Assembly (NCBI RefSeq): GCF_000282495.1
Contig: NZ_AKJE01000002.1
Coordinates: forward strand, 109,238 to 173,237
Direction of reading: 5' to 3'
DNA length: 64,000 nt
Origin: Pseudomonas sp. GM79
Lineage (GTDB): Bacteria > Pseudomonadota > Gammaproteobacteria > Pseudomonadales > Pseudomonadaceae
Part shown: piece by piece, positions 1 to 7,871 of the stretch
Numbering within the stretch: position 1 is the first letter of the stretch
Layout of the letters: every line of letters starts with the position of its first letter
The notes under the pieces: model-generated
The model's database searches: none
What the model was told of the DNA's origin: nothing
What the model saw: only the letters and a program-made list of their open reading frames with translations
Position numbers and translations under genes: made by a program

Positions 1-484
1 GATTGGTGATGCTCACCCGCGCCCGTTTCAACTGGCGGTACAGGACTTTTTTGATGTCATGCCCTTCCGGCATCGGCAGCACGTAGGCGCCCATATGGTG
101 GACTTTCTTGACCGCGTAATCGCCGGTCTCGTCCTTCTCGAATTTCACGCCCCAGCGGTCCAGTTGCTCGATCGTTTCGAAACTGTGGGTCGCGTAGGCA
201 TACACCGCCGCCTGATTGACGATGCCGTCGTTGGCGATGGTGATTTCCTTGGTGTACTGCTCCGGTGTCGAGTGGCCGGGAATGATCGCGTTGTTCAATC
301 CGTCCATGCCCATGCTGATCGCGCCGCTGCGTTTGACGTTGGCTTTGTCGATCAATAGCACGCGCAGATCGCGATTGCGCTCCTTGGCCTTGATCGCCGC
401 CATCGGCCCGGCAGTGCCGCCGCCGATCACGACGATGTCGTATTCCTGTTCGAGCGTCTTTCTAATCATGGAGCTGCGACTCAT
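1..484 (-). CDS. FAD-dependent fumarate reductase/succinate dehydrogenase-like flavoprotein (partial)
   Basis: Translating the reverse complement gives an uninterrupted N-terminus that runs off the left edge, about 161 codons. It starts MSRSSMIRK and contains a dinucleotide-binding motif (VVIGGGTAG, near residue 20) followed by a strand ending in LLIDKA, as in the FAD-binding fold of the fumarate reductase/succinate dehydrogenase/adenylylsulfate reductase flavoprotein family. The ATG at 484 overlaps the stop of the upstream GntR gene (ATGA), so the two are translationally coupled and should share a promoter. An internal ATG at 469 is an alternative start. The substrate cannot be told from this fragment. 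Confidence 0.75.
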   Translation of the reverse strand, partial: MSRSSMIRKTLEQEYDIVVIGGGTAGPMAAIKAKERNRDLRVLLIDKANVKRSGAISMGMDGLNNAIIPGHSTPEQYTKEITIANDGIVNQAAVYAYATHSFETIEQLDRWGVKFEKDETGDYAVKKVHHMGAYVLPMPEGHDIKKVLYRQLKRARVSITN

Positions 485-1233
485 ACCTGATCCCCTTTTT
501 GCCGGTCGATCCGCAAGCGGTACTGGAACGCGTCGCCGCGGTAGTAAAGGTGTTCAAAGTCCAGGGGCTGGCCATCGGCGCTATGGGTCAGACGCTCGAT
601 GCGCATGATCGGCGAGCCGGGTTCGACGTTCAGCGCCTGGGTCAGGTCGCTGTCGGCCAGCACTGCGTCGATGGCCAGATCGGCGTGCCCGAGTGCCAGG
701 CCGCAATCGTTTTCCAGAATCAGGAAAATGTCGCGCGTCACCAGGTCGGCCTTCTCCAGCCGCTCGCCGATGGCTTTGGGCAGATACGTAATTTCCAGCG
801 AGATCGGCTCGCGATTGATCAGCCGCACGCGTTTGATCTGCGCCACGGTCTCGCCTTCAGTCACCTGTAAACGTTCGGCGACGAGCTTATCGGCGGCAAT
901 GTATTTGAAGCTGTGCAGGCGGTTGATCACCTCGTAACCGCGACCCGTCATGGACTCGGCCAAGCCTTGCAGGGTGCTGACGTTCTGGAAGGTTTTCGGT
1001 TTGGCCACGAACGTGCCCTTGCCGTGAATCTTGAAGATCAGCCCTTCTTTTTGCAGATCGCCGAGGGCCTGGCGCACGGTGATGCGACTGACTTTGAACA
1101 ACGTGCCGAGCTCGCTTTCGGAGGGCATCTGGCTGTCTTGCGGGTATTCGCCGTCTAGAATCCGGGCGCGCAGCACATCGCGCAGTTGGGTGTGCAGCGG
1201 GATGCTGCTCAGGGGAAGAACGTTATCGGTCAT
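481..1233 (-). CDS. GntR-family transcriptional regulator (HutC/UTRA type)
   Basis: A 250-residue protein of normal length for the HutC subgroup. Residues about 12-75 form the GntR winged helix (SESELGTLFKVSRITVRQAL, then a wing with HGKGTFVA). Residues about 95-240 form a UTRA ligand-binding domain with the typical RVRLINREPISLEITYLP stretch. It is the first gene of an operon with the flavoprotein, overlapping it by 4 bases. A nested palindrome lies 4-37 bases upstream of the start codon, so autorepression relieved by a small-molecule substrate of the downstream enzymes is the likely mode. The effector is unknown. Confidence 0.9.
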   Translation of the reverse strand: MTDNVLPLSSIPLHTQLRDVLRARILDGEYPQDSQMPSESELGTLFKVSRITVRQALGDLQKEGLIFKIHGKGTFVAKPKTFQNVSTLQGLAESMTGRGYEVINRLHSFKYIAADKLVAERLQVTEGETVAQIKRVRLINREPISLEITYLPKAIGERLEKADLVTRDIFLILENDCGLALGHADLAIDAVLADSDLTQALNVEPGSPIMRIERLTHSADGQPLDFEHLYYRGDAFQYRLRIDRQKGDQV

Positions 1234-1236
1234 GGA

Positions 1237-1270
1237 AGATCACTTGTTATAACGAGTTATGACGTGATCT
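1237..1270. promoter_or_regulatory. Candidate GntR operator: nested palindromes
   Basis: Outer arms AGATCAC (1237-1243) and GTGATCT (1264-1270) are perfect inverted repeats. Inside them are GTTATAAC (1246-1253, self-complementary) and ATAACGAGTTAT (1249-1260, ATAAC/GTTAT arms). AT-rich GT-N-TA-N-AC palindromes are usual for HutC-type GntR proteins. The site lies directly in front of the GntR start codon. Confidence 0.55.
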
Positions 1271-1340
1271 TAGAGAGGCCGTGCGAGGGTTGAGAAATAT
1301 TGTTTGGGCATAAGGTTAGATTCGCCTGCCAATAGCGAAA

Positions 1341-1404
1341 GATCGCAGCCTTCGGCAGCTCAGGTGTATACGATCCCCTGTAGGAGCTGTCGAAGCCTGC
1401 GATC
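1341..1404. repeat. REP pair (REPIN-like inverted repeat)
   Basis: GATCGCAGCCTTCGGCAGCT (1341-1360) is matched in inverse orientation by 1385-1404 with two mismatches; about 24 bases separate the arms. This is the usual GTAGGAGCTGCCGAAGGCTGCGATC-type extragenic palindrome of fluorescent pseudomonads. It lies between the GntR promoter and the end of the peroxidase gene. Confidence 0.75.
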
Positions 1405-1420
1405 TTGCTTTCTGCGCTGT

Positions 1421-2308
1421 TCAGCCGATGCGCAATGCGCGCAGGTCAAGGCGACCGTCCTTGAGCGGTGGGCACCAGTAGTAGCCGCCGGTGATCGGTC
1501 GGCTGATGCGATACAGACCGTCGGTGATGCCGTCTTCCAGACCGCTCATGCGCCGCAACTGGGATTCGAACGCGTCGAGGGAAAAACCGAAGGCCAGGAA
1601 CATCAGGCCGGCGCGATCGCCTTCGATCCAAGGCATCGAGCGACGGACCACGAAGGCTTCGGGTGTGAAGCTTTCCTGGGCGGTGCGCTTGACGTGGGCA
1701 GAGATCGGCGCGTCATCGAGTTCTTCGTTGTCGCTCAAGCGACGGCCCATGATGTTGTCTTTCTCATGGGGCGGCATCGCGTGGAAGCCTTTCAAATCAT
1801 GCTGCCACTGCTGGATCGCGGCGAAGCTGCCACCGACCAGACCGTCCGCGCCGTCGCTCAACAATGCAGCGGCCACAGCGGCTTCATCGTGAGGGTTTTC
1901 GGTGCCGTCTTCGTAACCGGTCAAGTCGTGCCCGGTCATGTGGCGGAAGGTTTCGTTCATCTGCACCAGACGCAGGGCCGGTGCCAGAGCGGCTTCGATC
2001 GCGTTGCTGCGATTGAGCAGTTCGCCACGGTCAACACCGTGCAGCCAGCACCAGAGCGCGTGTTGGGTCGAGGGGTTGTCGACACCGACACCGACCAGCG
2101 CAGGAAAAGCGCGCAGCCCATCGATCTGCGCGTGCAGCGCCTTGACCAGGGATTCACCGAAACCAACGACCGCCGACTTTCCGTCCACCAGGCGCATCAG
2201 GTTATCCAGCGCAGCCGGCAATGCCTCGGCGGATTCAAGGGCGAAGAACATATGACGAGCTTGAGGCGGAACAGGGGTGGCGAGAATGCCCGGCTGGTAA
2301 TAACTCAT
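1421..2308 (-). CDS. DyP-type heme peroxidase (YfeX-like)
   Basis: A 295-residue cytoplasmic dye-decolorizing-type peroxidase. The start at 2308 (MSYYQPGIL) is chosen because AAAGGAG lies about 6 bases upstream; a longer frame back to 2449 lacks family similarity. Diagnostic residues: distal Asp134 in the EDGT motif (residues 133-136), candidate proximal heme ligand His205 in SAHVKR, and the conserved Arg in the following VRRSMPW segment. The C-terminal LAFGFSLDAFESQLRRM stretch is typical of the YfeX/TyrA branch. Family members oxidise phenolic or porphyrin substrates with hydrogen peroxide; the physiological substrate is not evident here. It appears monocistronic. Confidence 0.9.
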   Translation of the reverse strand: MSYYQPGILATPVPPQARHMFFALESAEALPAALDNLMRLVDGKSAVVGFGESLVKALHAQIDGLRAFPALVGVGVDNPSTQHALWCWLHGVDRGELLNRSNAIEAALAPALRLVQMNETFRHMTGHDLTGYEDGTENPHDEAAVAAALLSDGADGLVGGSFAAIQQWQHDLKGFHAMPPHEKDNIMGRRLSDNEELDDAPISAHVKRTAQESFTPEAFVVRRSMPWIEGDRAGLMFLAFGFSLDAFESQLRRMSGLEDGITDGLYRISRPITGGYYWCPPLKDGRLDLRALRIG

Positions 2309-2386
2309 ATGAACTCCTTTGAGAAAGAGCGTGAAGTTTAACCGGGGGATCGTTACTTGTGTGTTTTCAGGGCAAAAGATCGACCC

Positions 2387-2414
2387 GTAGCAGCTGCCGA
2401 CAGATTCGCGATCC
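2387..2414. repeat. Degenerate single REP element
   Basis: The GTAGCAGCTGCCGA stretch followed by GATTCGCGATCC resembles one half of the REP family seen at 1341-1404, with several mismatches. It lies in the 209-base gap between the peroxidase and gapN-like genes, where I see no other feature. Confidence 0.4.
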
Positions 2415-2517
2415 ATAACGCCGAGCAAAAAAATCATAAGATGAGCCATGACAAGCGAGTCCGAGGTCTGCTAAAACGATTCATCAGTGCATCACCCAAT
2501 CCAGACGGGGTAGCGAT

Positions 2518-4143
2518 ATGACCACAGCACAAATCCTTGGCAACCTGTTTCCCACTGCCGACAACGTCCCGGAAAAGTACCGCCTCAACGGCCCGACCGA
2601 GCAGCGCGAGTATCTGGTCGATGGCGAACTGAAAACCTGGTCCGGGCCCCTCGCTCAAGTCCGCAGCCCGGTGTACCTGAGCGGTGCGAATGGTGATGAA
2701 CAGGTGATCCTCGGCAGCACGCCGCTGCTTGATGCCGATACTGCACTGACCGCGCTCGACGCCGCCGTGCGCGCCTACGACCGCGGCCAGGGCTTGTGGC
2801 CGACCATGCGCGTGGCCGAGCGCATCCAGCACGTCGAAACCTTCCTGGCTCGCATGCGCGAACAGCGCGAGGCGGTGGTCAAGTTGCTGATGTGGGAGAT
2901 CGGTAAAAACCTCAAGGACTCGGAAAAAGAGTTCGACCGCACCTGCGATTACATCGTCGACACCATCAATGCCCTTAAGGAACTCGACCGCCGGTCCAGC
3001 CGCTTCGAACTGGAGCAGGACACTCTCGGCCAGATCCGCCGCGTGCCGTTGGGCGTGGCGTTGTGCATGGGGCCTTACAATTACCCGCTGAACGAAACCT
3101 TCACCACGCTGATTCCCGCGCTGATCATGGGCAACACCGTGGTGTTCAAACCGGCCAAGCTTGGGGTGCTGTTGATTCGCCCGTTGCTGGAAGCCTTTCG
3201 CGACAGCTTCCCGGCCGGTGTCATCAACGTTATCTACGGCAGCGGCCGCGAGACCGTCAGTGCGCTGATGGCCAGCGGCAAGATCGATATCTTTGCGTTC
3301 ATCGGCACCAACAAGGCCGCCAGCGACCTGAAAAAACTCCACCCAAGGCCTCACCGCTTGCGCGCGGCGCTGGGCCTGGATGCGAAGAACCCTGGCATCG
3401 TTCTGCCTGAGGTCGATCTGGACAATGCCGTGAACGAAGCCGTCACCGGTTCCCTGTCGTTCAACGGCCAACGTTGCACTGCGCTGAAAATCCTCTTCGT
3501 CCACGAAGACGTGGTCGAGGCGTTCATCGAGAAATTCAACGCCAAACTCGCCAGCCTCAAACCCGGCATGCCGTGGGACAGCGGCGTGGCCCTGACGCCT
3601 TTGCCGGAATCAGGCAAGGTCGATTATCTGCACACCCTGGTGGCGGACGCGGTCAGCAAAGGCGCAGCCGTGGTCAACCCCAACGGCGGTGAAGCCCGCG
3701 CATCGTTCTTCTACCCGGCCGTGTTGTACCCGGTGACACCGCAGATGCGCGTCTACCAGGAAGAACAGTTCGGCCCGGTCGTGCCGATCGTGCCTTACCG
3801 TCATCTGGACACCGTGATCGATTACGTCCTGGAATCCGACTTCGGCCAGCAACTGAGCATCTTCGGCACCAACCCGGTGGCGGTCGGCAGGCTGGTGGAC
3901 ACGTTCGCCAACCAGGTCGGCCGGATCAACCTCAACGCCCAGTGCCAACGCGGTCCGGACACCTATCCGTTCAACGGCCGCAAGAACTCCGCCGAAGGCA
4001 CGTTGTCGGTGCACGATGCGCTGCGGGTGTTTTCGATTCGGACCCTGGTGGCGACCAAGTTCCAGGAGAGCAGCAAAGAGCTTCTCAGCGAGATCATCAG
4101 CGGACGCAACTCGAGCTTCCTGACCACTGACTACATTTTCTGA
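2518..4143 (+). CDS. gapN: GapN-like NADP-dependent glyceraldehyde-3-phosphate dehydrogenase (aldehyde dehydrogenase superfamily)
   Basis: A 541-residue ALDH-superfamily protein. The NAD(P)-binding half contains GPYNYPLNETF and VFKPAK; the catalytic thiol is Cys320 in FNGQRCTALK. The Pseudomonas proteins of this type are annotated as non-phosphorylating GAP dehydrogenases (GAP + NADP to 3-phosphoglycerate), giving NADPH without ATP gain. An oddity: the position 34 residues before the Cys, where ALDHs carry the general-base Glu (E-L-G-G-K), reads G286-L-D-A-K here. As far as I recall this is shared by Pseudomonas orthologues, so it is not a local mutation. The C-terminal extension ending SSFLTTDYIF is also characteristic. 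The gene stands alone, transcribed away from the peroxidase. Confidence 0.8.
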   Translation: MTTAQILGNLFPTADNVPEKYRLNGPTEQREYLVDGELKTWSGPLAQVRSPVYLSGANGDEQVILGSTPLLDADTALTALDAAVRAYDRGQGLWPTMRVAERIQHVETFLARMREQREAVVKLLMWEIGKNLKDSEKEFDRTCDYIVDTINALKELDRRSSRFELEQDTLGQIRRVPLGVALCMGPYNYPLNETFTTLIPALIMGNTVVFKPAKLGVLLIRPLLEAFRDSFPAGVINVIYGSGRETVSALMASGKIDIFAFIGTNKAASDLKKLHPRPHRLRAALGLDAKNPGIVLPEVDLDNAVNEAVTGSLSFNGQRCTALKILFVHEDVVEAFIEKFNAKLASLKPGMPWDSGVALTPLPESGKVDYLHTLVADAVSKGAAVVNPNGGEARASFFYPAVLYPVTPQMRVYQEEQFGPVVPIVPYRHLDTVIDYVLESDFGQQLSIFGTNPVAVGRLVDTFANQVGRINLNAQCQRGPDTYPFNGRKNSAEGTLSVHDALRVFSIRTLVATKFQESSKELLSEIISGRNSSFLTTDYIF

Positions 4144-4150
4144 GGCCTGT

Positions 4151-5044
4151 TCACTGCGCCGCCACCCGCCGAAGCTTCAGGCTCCAACCCTGTTGCATCC
4201 CGGCGGCGGCCAACAGAATCGCGGCGACACCGATCCATTGCAGCGGCTCCAGCCGATGGCCGAAGGCGAACCAGTCAACGAAAATCGCCGCAATCGGATA
4301 GATGAACGACAACGCGCCGGTCAGCGCTGTCGGCAGTTTTTGAATCGCGCCGTAAAGCAGCACATACATCAAACCGGTATGCACGATGCCCAGGGTCACC
4401 AGACTGGCCCAGGCATCGGGCGTTTGCGGTATCGCAGAGAAATGCGCGAAGGGCGCGAGCAACAGCACGCCAGTGCAAACCTGGATCAACGCGATCAGAT
4501 GCGGTGGCGTACCGGTCAGGCGCTTGATGATCAACGCGGCAATCGCGTACAGAAAGGCCGCCCCCAGCGCCAGAGCAATCCCCATCAGGTAATCGTTGCC
4601 ACCCTCGCCCTGCCCGCCATGTGCGCTGACAATCGCCAGCATTCCGAGAAACGAAATGCCCAGCCAGAACAGTTTTTGCAGGGTGATCTTCTCCCCCAGG
4701 AACAACGCGGCCAGCCCCACCAGCATGAATGGTTGAACGTTATAAACCGCCGTGCCAATGGCAATCGAGGCGCGGGAGTAGGACGCGAACAACAGCACCC
4801 AGTTGCCGACAATCGCCACACCGCTCAGTACGGCCAGCAAAAAAGTGGTGGACGTCAAAATGCCAGGGCGCAGAAAGCCGAACGCCGCGCAGATCAGCAA
4901 TAAGGTGGCGGCACCGAACACGCAGCGCCAGAACACCACGTCCAGCACCGGTTGCCCGGACACCAGCACGAACCAGCCGATGGTCCCGGAAATCAGCATG
5001 GCGGCGGTCATTTCGAATGAGCCACGACGTAATGTTTTGTCCAT
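4151..5044 (-). CDS. EamA/DMT-family inner-membrane transporter
   Basis: A protein of 297 residues with about ten hydrophobic segments arranged as two EamA repeats (for example GTIGWFVLVSG near the N-terminus and LSFIYPIAAIFVDWFAFG near the C-terminus), typical of drug/metabolite exporters. The start MDKTLRRG at 5044 is preferred because AGGAGG (5051-5056) lies 6 bases upstream; the longer frame to 5143 would run through that ribosome-binding site. It is divergent from an Lrp/AsnC regulator, a common pairing for amino-acid exporters, so efflux of an amino acid or related metabolite under control of that regulator is likely. The substrate is unknown. Confidence 0.88.
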   Translation of the reverse strand: MDKTLRRGSFEMTAAMLISGTIGWFVLVSGQPVLDVVFWRCVFGAATLLLICAAFGFLRPGILTSTTFLLAVLSGVAIVGNWVLLFASYSRASIAIGTAVYNVQPFMLVGLAALFLGEKITLQKLFWLGISFLGMLAIVSAHGGQGEGGNDYLMGIALALGAAFLYAIAALIIKRLTGTPPHLIALIQVCTGVLLLAPFAHFSAIPQTPDAWASLVTLGIVHTGLMYVLLYGAIQKLPTALTGALSFIYPIAAIFVDWFAFGHRLEPLQWIGVAAILLAAAGMQQGWSLKLRRVAAQ

Positions 5045-5179
5045 CATCCACCTCCTGTATTTGAGCCCAAAGTATGCCAATCCATTTGGGGGCTTCTCCA
5101 GCGCAAAAAGCAGGCTAAACTCGGCTTTTACCTTTTTTATCAAGGCTTATTCAACCGATTGCCTAACAGGGGATTCGCC

Positions 5180-5617
5180 ATGACCGATGACATCGACCAA
5201 GTGCTGATCAGCGCGCTGATGGAAGACTCACGCCGCTCGCTCAAAGCCCTGGCACAGATCAGCGGCCTGTCCTCGCCCAGTGTCGCCGAGCGCCTGCGCC
5301 GCCTCGAAGAACGTGGCGTGCTCAAGGGCTACACCGTCGAGATCGACCCCAAATGCTTTGGCTACCAACTCCAGGCCATCGTCCGCATTCGCCCATTGCC
5401 GGGCCAGTTACAGGAAGTGGAGCGACAGATTCAGGCCATCCCCGAATTCACCGAGTGCGACAAAGTCACCGGCGATGACTGCTTTATCGCCCGCCTGCAC
5501 GTGCGCTCGATGGAACAACTGGACACCCTCCTCGATCGCCTCAACAGCCACGCCGAAACCAACACCGCCATTGTCAAGAAGACCCCGGTCAAGCGCCGGC
5601 TGCCACCGATGGCTTGA
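5180..5617 (+). CDS. Lrp/AsnC-family transcriptional regulator
   Basis: A 145-residue protein. The N-terminal helix-turn-helix covers roughly residues 5-55 (SLKALAQISGLSSPSVAERLRRLEERGVL), and the C-terminal RAM/Lrp sensor domain follows (IVRIRPLPGQLQEVERQ, TECDKVTGDDCFIARLHV). The ATG at 5180 (MTDDIDQVL) is preferred over an upstream Met at 5159 because an AGGGG sequence precedes it at suitable spacing. It is divergent from the EamA transporter with about 135 bases between the starts, so it probably controls that exporter in response to an amino acid. Normal length; nothing unusual. Confidence 0.92.
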   Translation: MTDDIDQVLISALMEDSRRSLKALAQISGLSSPSVAERLRRLEERGVLKGYTVEIDPKCFGYQLQAIVRIRPLPGQLQEVERQIQAIPEFTECDKVTGDDCFIARLHVRSMEQLDTLLDRLNSHAETNTAIVKKTPVKRRLPPMA

Positions 5618-5674
5618 GTGCTGTTTTGTTCACAAAGAGGTAGATTGGGGTTTTTCCGGCGAAGGATTGACGGT

Positions 5675-6004
5675 ATGAAAACTCAAGTCATGTTACTGGC
5701 GGCCATGATACTCACTGGTTGCGGCACGTTTCAGACCGTGGTGCGCAGTGACGAGGCAGCGGCGAAGAGTCTCAAGGAACAGAAAACCTACTGCGGTGCG
5801 GTTCCACGGATCTATAGCGGCGTGACGTATGACTTTTGCAGCCTGCATGCGCCTCCAGGCCCGGGCATCGATGAGTACAAATACAACAACGGCACGCCCT
5901 TTGTACTGATCGACGTAGTGATTTCCGGCGTTCTCGACACCATGCTGCTGCCCTACACCATTTATCGGCAACAGGCTGATGGCAGCATCATTGTGGCCGA
6001 ATAA
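5675..6004 (+). CDS. YceK/YidQ-like small lipoprotein
   Basis: A 109-residue protein that starts MKTQVMLLAAM with a short hydrophobic signal and lipobox LTGC (residues 13-16), so Cys16 would be lipidated. The body contains YSGVTYDFCSL and a C-terminal VISGVLDTMLLPYTIY segment, typical of YceK/YidQ family (DUF1375) lipoproteins whose last part is predicted to enter the membrane. The upstream in-frame Met at 5618 has no signal peptide and is rejected. Function is unknown. It precedes the VOC gene by 11 bases and may be cotranscribed with it. Confidence 0.8.
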   Translation: MKTQVMLLAAMILTGCGTFQTVVRSDEAAAKSLKEQKTYCGAVPRIYSGVTYDFCSLHAPPGPGIDEYKYNNGTPFVLIDVVISGVLDTMLLPYTIYRQQADGSIIVAE

Positions 6005-6015
6005 GGAGGAGGTGA

Positions 6016-6408
6016 ATGTTGTCTCACGTTTTTATCGGCATCACCGATTTCGATCGTGCATTAGCGTTCTACCAACCGATCATGGATGCACTGCAGCTGC
6101 AGATGAAATTTTGCGATCCCGGCAAACCCTGGGCTGCGTGGATGAGCAAGAATGCACCGCGTCCGCTGTTCGTCATTGGCACTGCGTTCGACGAACAGCC
6201 GGCCACACCGGGGAATGGGCAGATGATCGCCCTGCTTGCGCCGAGTCACGAGATCGTCAACCGCTGTCACGCACTGGCCATGGCTCATGGTGGATCCTGC
6301 GAGGGGCCGCCGGGCCTGCGTCCGCACTACCATCCCGATTACTTCGGCGCCTATATGCGCGACCCGGACGGCAACAAACTCTGCGTGTGTTGCCACGAAC
6401 CTGATTGA
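6016..6408 (+). CDS. VOC/glyoxalase-fold protein
   Basis: A 130-residue single-domain member of the vicinal oxygen chelate superfamily: N-terminal SHVFIGITDFDRALAFYQPI and C-terminal FGAYMRDPDGNKLCVCCH, the usual beta-alpha-beta-beta-beta ends. GGAGGAGG lies about 4-11 bases before the ATG. Likely a metal-dependent lyase or binding protein acting on a small, perhaps glutathione-linked, substrate; the sequence alone does not assign a reaction. The last gene before an intrinsic terminator. Confidence 0.85.
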   Translation: MLSHVFIGITDFDRALAFYQPIMDALQLQMKFCDPGKPWAAWMSKNAPRPLFVIGTAFDEQPATPGNGQMIALLAPSHEIVNRCHALAMAHGGSCEGPPGLRPHYHPDYFGAYMRDPDGNKLCVCCHEPD

Positions 6409-6437
6409 AACCAACACTGAGCCAAATCACAGACAAT

Positions 6438-6464
6438 AAAAAACCCGCCGAAGCGGGTTTTTTA
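6438..6464. terminator. Bidirectional intrinsic terminator
   Basis: AAAACCCGC-cgaa-GCGGGTTTT: a GC stem with a 4-base loop, an A-run on the left and a T-run on the right. It lies between the convergent VOC gene (+) and the Bax-inhibitor gene (-), so it can serve both. Confidence 0.9.
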
Positions 6465-6478
6465 CTCAAGGCTGGCGA

Positions 6479-7150
6479 TCAATCATCGCGGCTCATGATG
6501 CCGAACAGTTGCAGCAAGCTGACGAACAGGTTGTAGATCGATACATACAGGCTGATGGTCGCCATGATGTAGTTGCGCTCGCCACCGTGAATGATGGCAC
6601 TGGTCTGGAACAGAATGCACACCGAGGAGAACAGCACGAAACCTGCGCTGATCGCCAGCTGCAGACCGCTGATCTGGAAGAACAAGCTCGCCAGTGTCGC
6701 GCCCAGCAGCACAAAGAAACCGGCGGTGATGAAACCACCGAGGAAACTCATGTCCTTACGGGTGATCAGCACATAAGCCGACAGGCCGCCAAACACCAGC
6801 GCGGTCATCGCGAAGGCCGAGCTGACGACTTCCGCGCCGCCCTGCATACCCAGGTAACGGTTGAGAATCGGGCCGAGCAGGAAACCCATGAAACCGGTCA
6901 GCGCGAACGCAGAAACCAGGCCCCATGCCGAATCACGGAGTTTGTTGGTGAGAAAGAAAAGGCCGTAGAAGCCGATCAGCACCACGAAGATATTCGGGTA
7001 GCCGACACGCATCTGCTGCGCAACAAAGGCCATCACGCCGCTGAATGCGAGGGTGAGGGCGAGTAAACCGTAAGTGTTGCGCAGGACGCGGCTAACCTCT
7101 AGCTGCTCAGCCTGCACGCTGTTATTAACTGCGTAATCCTGTTCGCGCAT
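6479..7150 (-). CDS. Bax inhibitor-1/YccA-family integral membrane protein
   Basis: A 223-residue protein with about seven transmembrane helices, starting MREQDYAVNNS (ATG at 7150, with an AGGAG-type site in front; the frame to 7219 adds a basic stretch without support). NTYGLLALTLAFSGV, a central GPILNRYLG and the C-terminal SLYVSIYNLFVSLLQLFGIM followed by acidic residues are hallmarks of the UPF0005/BI-1 family. Bacterial members are linked to membrane protein quality control (YccA-FtsH) or calcium leak; the exact role here is unknown. Monocistronic. Confidence 0.92.
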   Translation of the reverse strand: MREQDYAVNNSVQAEQLEVSRVLRNTYGLLALTLAFSGVMAFVAQQMRVGYPNIFVVLIGFYGLFFLTNKLRDSAWGLVSAFALTGFMGFLLGPILNRYLGMQGGAEVVSSAFAMTALVFGGLSAYVLITRKDMSFLGGFITAGFFVLLGATLASLFFQISGLQLAISAGFVLFSSVCILFQTSAIIHGGERNYIMATISLYVSIYNLFVSLLQLFGIMSRDD

Positions 7151-7228
7151 GGCGACACTCCTGTTGGGTTTGAAACGTTCAGTCGCAAAGATCATAACAG
7201 ACGCTCTGTAACAAGCCATGCAGAGAGT

Positions 7229-7256
7229 TTGACAGTGTGTTTCATTCAGGTATTAT
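7229..7256 (+). promoter_or_regulatory. Sigma-70 promoter of tRNA-Ser
   Basis: TTGACA at 7229-7234 and TATTAT at 7251-7256 with a 16-base spacer, ending 18 bases before the tRNA. A near-consensus promoter, as expected for a tRNA gene. Confidence 0.8.
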
Positions 7257-7274
7257 GGCGCCCGCAACGCAAAC

Positions 7275-7362
7275 GGAGGTGTGGCCGAGTGGTTTAAGGC
7301 AACGGTCTTGAAAACCGTCGACTGTAACAGGTCCATGAGTTCGAATCCCATCGCCTCCGCCA
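7275..7362 (+). tRNA. tRNA-Ser (anticodon TGA)
   Basis: An 88-base class II tRNA with encoded CCA (7360-7362). Acceptor arms GGAGGTG and CGCCTCC pair with one G-T. The anticodon loop CTTGAAA gives anticodon TGA between complementary ACGGT/ACCGT stems. A long variable arm follows, then a T-loop with GTTCGAATCC. It is flanked by a consensus promoter and a strong terminator. Confidence 0.97.
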
Positions 7363-7370
7363 TCTTTATA

Positions 7371-7405
7371 CGACAAAGCCCTGATTATTCAGGGCTTTGT
7401 CGTTT
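7371..7405 (+). terminator. Intrinsic terminator of tRNA-Ser
   Basis: A perfect 14-base-pair inverted repeat (arms beginning CGACAAAGCCCTGA, loop TTAT) followed by TTT, 8 bases after the tRNA CCA end. Confidence 0.9.
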
Positions 7406-7665
7406 CTGGGGTTTGACAAATAGCTCCAGTCCACACTTCAGCCCACACCTTGGATGGAGTAAGGCTTTTCGACCAGCGGTTTGTTTTTTGAACTTGAGCC
7501 AGGTCAGCCTGTAGCTCACCGGTTCAAATCTGAACTTCGGGGTTGTCGACGGCCGTTTGCAACAGTGCATCAACCACTAATCGGGGTAACGCCTTGGTTT
7601 GCATCTTTGCTCCGATCAATGAAGAGAACGGCCGCAAACATGTGTGCCGGAAGAACATCCGGTCA
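7406..7665. other. Intergenic stretch without a recognisable gene
   Basis: About 260 bases between the tRNA-Ser terminator and a pseudogene remnant. Short frames on both strands show no family motif, start signal or att-like copy of the tRNA 3' end that I can identify. It may be a scar of insertion and deletion at the tRNA, but I see no direct evidence. Confidence 0.5.
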
Positions 7666-7871
7666 TTACTCGCAGTAGATATCGAAGTCGAAATACTTCT
7701 GGCAAACCTTGTCGTAGGTACCGTTGGCACGAATCGTCGCAAGGCCTGATTGAAGCGACCGGCCAGCGGATCGTTCTTGCGCGCGGCAATGCCGATGCCG
7801 GCGCCAAAGAATTGCTCTTCGGTAACACTCGGGCCGACGTAAGCTGCTGCGCTTTCCGTCGCCGTGATAAA
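7666..7871 (-). pseudogene. Remnant of polar amino-acid ABC transporter periplasmic binding protein (C-terminal end only)
   Basis: Reading the minus strand, one frame gives ESAAAYVGPSVTEEQFF, GAGIGIAARKNDPLAGRFNQAL and then a second frame gives ATIRANGTYDKVCQKYFDFD plus a stop. Together these match the C-terminus of HisJ/ArgT/AotJ-type binding proteins. The frames are joined if one G is restored near 7745 (GCCTTG|CGACG instead of GCCTTGGCGACG), so a single-base deletion plus loss of the N-terminal three quarters has inactivated the gene. The remnant directly abuts the LysR stop codon, suggesting a deletion with an end point there. Confidence 0.75.

Noticed and set aside
7406..7665. Possible integrase or att site downstream of tRNA-Ser
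   Set aside because: tRNA genes often hold islands, but I found no integrase motif (R-H-R-Y) and no second copy of the tRNA 3' end in the window. A GGTTCAAATC stretch near 7522 resembles a T-arm only by chance.
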